In this document: positions 59,465-64,000 of the stretch, piece by piece
How the letters are laid out: every line of letters starts with the position of its first letter
How positions within the stretch are numbered: the stretch's first letter is position 1
Origin: Gaeumannomyces sp. JS-464
Taxonomy: Eukaryota > Ascomycota > Sordariomycetes > Magnaporthales > Magnaporthaceae
DNA: 64,000 bases
Assembly (NCBI GenBank): GCA_002197995.1
Contig: NGZR01000005.1
Location: 5,084,001 to 5,148,000 of the forward strand
Direction of reading: 5' to 3'
Notes under the pieces: generated by a model
What the model was told of the DNA's origin: nothing
What the model saw: the letters and a program-made list of their open reading frames with translations, nothing else
The model's database searches: none
Translations under genes and position numbers: made by a program

Positions 59465-59838
59465 GGTAGGCGATACGAAGGAAGTCTTCCGGCCACAGCC
59501 TCGGAGTGTTGCGATCTCGGGTTTGTGGTGCGATGGTGGCCGGGCTCCAGCCGAAAGTTGCAAAGGATGACGATTTTGGTGGTGGAATCGGCTGATGATG
59601 CAGACCGAGGAACCGGAGCTCAGCCCGTGCTGTATTGCGGCAAGTGGGGCAAACATGCACGGTCGATAGCATAGGTGCCTGGGTTTAATTGATATCATGT
59701 GACTCCGCGTCGAGCTTAATCGCGTCTCGATGCCTCGACCGCATCCAAATCTCGATATCGCGGTACCCCACAACCGAGTTGCTTTTTGCTCTGTGCACTG
59801 CCGGCTTCCCCACGGCCACATGCAAGGCGGACGGCGAG
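59465..59838. promoter_or_regulatory. Shared divergent promoter region, COX16 / Mec1-ATR
   Basis: 374 bp between the two divergent start codons; must contain both promoters and leaders. No TATA box is evident. Confidence 0.5.
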
Positions 59839-62800
59839 ATGGCCCCAGAATCATACGGCAGGGGCGGCTTCGCCGAGCAGCGCGGTGCGGCCGCGGCAAT
59901 GGTGCCTGGCATGGCGGCGGTAGCCCACGCCGGTGGCGGCTACAACAACCCGCCCCCGTCGACCCTCGCGGCGCAGCTCGTGGAGAATATCGCGGTATCG
60001 TCGGTGCGGTCTTCGCGCTCTGATGAGACCCAGGAACTGCAGAGGTTCTTTACCGTGATTGAGCGGTTCAAGAACGACCCGAACTTGCTCAAAACGGCTG
60101 CCGAGCGGGTTGAGCATAATCACATGCTCATATACGTCTACTGCCGCGTCGCGCTGGATGGCCTCAAGTGGGACGACCCGTTCGCGGACCGCACGCGGCT
60201 CAAGGCCGAGGCTCTGAAAACTACCAACTTCATCCGCGTCACCATCCGGGAGACCCCCGCCGTGCTCGCCTTCGTTCCCGGCGAGGGCGCCTTCTTGTTC
60301 CGTCGCAGCGAGCCTCTCTGGCTGTGGATACTACCCAAGATTCTGAAATTGCTTGGAAGCGAGAGATGCCTTGAGATCTCGTCTGTCATCGAATCCCTTT
60401 GCGAGTTTATCCTCGCGACGGTGAATCAGTCCGGCTCGCTGTGGGGCGAAACGGACTCAATAATTTGCTACTTTCAAACGAGCCTGAACTGTGAGTTATT
60501 CATGTTTACAGGCTCAGACATCAATGCCAGAATATTGCAACAGAGCAGACTGACACGCCATCTACAGCCCTCCTCAGCTATCTTTCTGCTCGCTCCCCCA
60601 ATAGCGTGCATTCTGCTATCTCGCTCGAGCTGCCTTCGAAGACCAATCCTCCGGAAACACGCCCGGGCGCTAGCTCTCCAACATTCAGAGGATGCACCTA
60701 CAGAATAACTAGCGTTAAGCACGCTGTCAGGCACGCCTGGAGCCTTCTCCACCTGCTAGGCATGGCTGCTTCGTCGGCAAGGGCCAGTCCGGCCCTGTCG
60801 GCGGCTTTCCGACAAATCGTACCGTGGCTAATCGATTCGCTCCAAGCATTCCACGCCACCCAGGCTCGATGGAGCTACGAAGGGAGCCTCGAGAGTCACA
60901 CTGCTTCCACAATACATTGCCTCCTCAAACTAGTCACATTGCAAGAGAACGTCGACGTCGTGCAGGCAGATGTTCATCACAAGATTCTCAGTGTATTGAT
61001 TTTAATCTGCGGTCGATGCTTGGATTCGACGTCGGAATTGCTGCTGCCCGACGAAAATGGTATAGCCACAAGAAAGGCATTCTGTCTCGCTATGGTTCAG
61101 ATATCTCATTCGGCTATGAGATACAAGCCGGTCAGTAGGCTGGCTACTTCGCAGCTGGTCAACCCCCTCAACAATTTAGCTACGCAGAACGAGGTCTTGG
61201 GAGCCGGTACCGACTTCTCGGTACGCTGCGATCACCTTTCCCTTCCCTACTTGCTGGAAAAGTGAAGAAAAGACGCATCTAAGCTGACTGACTGAGTAAG
61301 CGTTGTTTGGAGTTGCTCACGAACGCCCTCTCGTGTACAGATGTCGGCAGCTTCCGCCCTGATATCACACTCGAGCAATTCGTCGAAACAGACCTCCAAC
61401 AAACTGTCAGCCGCCTGAAGCTTCACGCACCAGCTCCGGTTGCTTCTCAGCCGTTGGCCAAGCGGAGGAAGCTCTCCTCCGAACCAGCTATGCTGCGTTC
61501 TGTTATAGCCCACATCTGCAAGATTTTCAATGCCGATGTTCTGGAGGACTATGAACGCCTACAGAACCTTGTGGTGCAAGTCTTATCCCTCGGGTAGTTA
61601 AATCTGTGATCTTTCTTCGCTGACACGCCACATCCCAGTCTCGGTTACCCCACCCTCGAAGCAAACGACACTTGCCGCGTGCTCGACCTGATCGCTCATG
61701 TTGCGTGTGCAGCCGACAATACTCTGGCATTGGTCAGCGAGCCAATGTCCGAGTCGAATGGCCCTCGGTGTTCCTTTTGCTCAGGCCTCGAGGGGCCACA
61801 ACGAACGCCGCAGTGCCTTGACAGGGCTGCAAAACTGATGGCTGTGACCGTTTTCACTCGCATAATCAAGCTTCCCGCCTTCCTCAACTCACGCAAGCCT
61901 CGAATTGTTGCTATGATGGCAATGAGAAGACTGGTGGCCCATTTCCAGGAACCAGACCTCCTGGACCTTGAGAAATCCGCTGCTGGCCACTGGTGTCTTC
62001 AGTCACTGAACAGCTCTATACGAGAGCTCCGGATTGCTGCCGGGTAAGAAACATCCCGGATGGGGGCGTTCGAGGCGGCAAGAATGCTAACCTGACGTAG
62101 GAGGGCACTGGCTACTTTTTTGAGAGATCGAGAGTCGGCCACGCCTGGAACCCGAGACGTCATCAATGGGAACAAATCGATCGCTTTCGGCGTCCTCAAA
62201 ACTCTCTCGGACAAGGACGTCGCGCACCTGAATGAAACATGCATCATGGCATGGGGCCAGATGGGAATGTGAGTGGAAACGCACGATCGTAGCCCTCTGG
62301 TCGTGCAAATCACCACAGCTAACAGATATGAGTAGAATCGTCTCCGATAAGGAACTAAACCTAGTTCTTGTGCAACTCCTGGACTTTTTAGGCCATCGCA
62401 ATACCATTGTATCGGCCTTCGCCTTCAACGAGGTATGCGGAGGAGAGGATTTCACTTGGAGCCCCAAGAAAGGTGCTGACGTAGCCTCTTAGATACTGAA
62501 TCTCGCAAGCGCCCGGAACACGACCCCGCGGCGACTCTTCGAACCGTTCTGGAGGAGTATCGCGTTTACTACGGTCAAAGACATCATTACCAGACCACAG
62601 ACCACCAGACTTACTGCGGAAATACTGCAGCTTAGCGTCCCTGAGCACCTGTTGCTTGTGCAGCAGTACGCTCTTCCTTGGCTGGTCTTGACCAAGAAGA
62701 AGGAAGTGGTGCAGAAGTTTGCGGAAGCACGCGGGGAAGCAGAAGCTTGGAAGCCTTGCCTGGACAATGCAAACCTGAGCTATATCCTCGCTTTGCTGTT

Positions 62801-64000
62801 GGTGCAAGACGCGCCGAATATCCAGGACTTCGTCCTGTCGACACTTCAGCATATCTCTTCGCATTTCGACAACATCACCTTCCAGGCTCTAATCGGCTCA
62901 GAAACAGTCCTTACCGTGCTGGAGCTGCTCAGGGACGCCGGAGAGGCCAACAACGAGCGGAAAGAGCGGGTATGCCATTCTATGTCCCTCTAGTCCGCTG
63001 GGATTCTGTGGTTCCTAGCGATTATGCTGACTAGGATGACGACAGATTCGGCTTGCTCTGAGCACAATGGCGTGCATTCTGATCGACGGCAAACAGACGA
63101 AGGTTAAGAAGAAGACTCTCGTCGCGCGATTTCTTCAACAACATGCCCTCGGGTTGACAGCCCACCTGGCCGAGGTCATTAACGACGGGTCCTCGAGGCA
63201 TTACCCCGTCCATGAGCAAAAGAGATCGATTAGAGCGATGGAGGAGATGATCAAGATGTGCACATCCCTTATCAGGGTTGCTAGGCCTCAGGTAAGGAAG
63301 ATACGCCATGTTAAGTAGAATGCTCTCAGAGGGGAAGCTAACGTTCACCAAGATCTCTGCCTTTTTGCTCTCTGCCCTTTCATACGACGAACTCAGAGCC
63401 AGTGCCTTTTCTTGCTGGGCCGCCTTTCTCATGAATCTCGACGATGAGGACGTCGACATATTGATGGAAACGACCTTTTTCATCATCGGCAACTACTGGG
63501 AGACGCTCGACGACCCGACAAAGGACGTCTGCAAGAGCATACTAAACCGACTGCTCACCAAGAATCACGGCCTGTTAGAGGGCAAAATCAACGAGCTCCC
63601 GTCCTTCAGCAACCTTCCTGGTCTCGCCGACGCCGAGAGCCGTCTCAATTCGCTGAGGAAACCGCTTGACAGCCGGGCGTCATTCATGATATTCTCAAAA
63701 CGGCTGAGCAACGAAAATCCTGGCGTTGTGCTGCAGGCACTGACAGAACTCTCAGCATACCTGCGCGAACACCAAGCGTTCATCCAGACATCAGCCATTG
63801 GCGAGCAGCCCGATACGGCTGTGACGACGCTTCTGCGGGCGTTGCTTGACTGTGCGTCCAAGTACAACGGCCTGCAGCCCGAAATCGGCAGCCTTTGCGT
63901 CCAGTGCCTTGGAAGCATTGGCTGCCTCGACTCGAATCGGCTCGAGGCTGTGCGCGAACAACGCCAAGTTCGTGGTATTGCAAAATTTTAAAGAGGCTAG
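59839..64000 (+). CDS. Mec1/ATR checkpoint kinase (UvsB/MUS-9 type), N-terminal part, cut by window end
   Basis: PIKK-family kinase that senses single-stranded DNA and replication stress. ATG at 59839 starts MAPESYGRGGFAEQRG. Nine exons are visible: 59839-60490, 60568-61220, 61301-61593, 61639-62043, 62101-62268, 62336-62432, 62493-62969, 63046-63291 and 63353-end. All introns are 45-80 bp and every phase closes. Family hallmarks: STLAAQLVENIAVSS, RVEHNHMLIYVYCRVALDGL, KWDDPFADRTRLKAEALKT, FIRVTIRETPAVLAF, FRRSEPLWLWILPKILKLLG, GQMGIIVSDKELNLVLVQLL and FAFNEILNLASARNTTPRRL. This is the helical HEAT-repeat half; the FAT and kinase domains lie beyond the window. About 1,213 residues are present. 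A 1-bp excess at 63969-63971 changes RQVVVLQNFKEA into an early stop at 63991, probably an error. Confidence 0.92.

Noticed and set aside
63968..64000. Intron starting at GTTCGT at the end of the Mec1/ATR gene
   Set aside because: The next frame reads VVLQNFKEA, which matches what the family shows at this point, so an exon with a 1-bp excess is more likely.

Overview
The window looks like a chromosomal segment of a filamentous ascomycete (Pezizomycotina, most likely Sordariomycetes). Genes are split by short introns (45 to about 260 bp) with GT...AG ends and CTRAC-type branch points. Promoters and untranslated leaders carry long CT-rich and homopolymer tracts. The protein set is typical of such fungi: Skt5/Chs4 chitin synthase regulator, Mec1/ATR kinase, Cox16, mitochondrial pyruvate carrier, a complex I B8 subunit and a NACHT-type NLR. 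I see no transposon, CRISPR array, rRNA or convincing tRNA.

Layout. 1.4-5.3 kb (-): a large Ser/Pro-rich protein with an MGN myristoylation start. 10.3-10.7 kb (-): a 92-residue cupin. 12.4-14.6 kb (+): a phosphoinositide phospholipase C. 24.9-25.3 kb (+): a probable 35-residue Cys-rich protein. 28.3-29.4 kb (+): exosome subunit Rrp43. 30.8-31.3 kb (+): an Fmp46-like mitochondrial redox protein. 32.7-38.1 kb (+): a protein of about 1,790 residues with one RRM and a Q/N-rich tail. 38.7-39.2 kb (-) and 40.0-40.8 kb (+): complex I B8 subunit and pyruvate carrier, divergently arranged. 41.8-44.9 kb (-): the Skt5-like protein ending in a CaaX box. 49.2-53.4 kb (-): a broken NLR with ankyrin repeats. 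54.4-55.3 kb (-): an unknown 294-residue protein. 59.0-59.5 kb (-) and 59.8-64.0 kb (+): COX16 and the first half of a Mec1/ATR kinase, divergently arranged.

The genes form no operon-like or biosynthetic cluster; most are single-copy housekeeping genes. Four of them (fmp46-like, B8, pyruvate carrier, cox16) act in mitochondria, and three of those lie in head-to-head pairs. Gene-poor gaps are large (14.6-24.9, 5.3-10.3, 44.9-49.2 and 55.3-59.0 kb), and the open frames in them look like chance GC-rich frames.

The most striking signal is damage to reading frames. Several otherwise well conserved genes need one or more 1-bp changes in homopolymers, or a 2-bp change inside CGCG runs, to be read through. 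Housekeeping genes such as RRP43, NDUFA2 and MEC1 are among them, which points to consensus errors. The NLR is different: besides one CGCG shift it has an in-frame TAA and an exact 23-bp tandem duplication in the NTPase domain, so it may be a real pseudogene or null allele. Exon joins and frame corrections were worked out by hand from splice signals, phase and expected family sequence; none was checked by alignment or RNA data.
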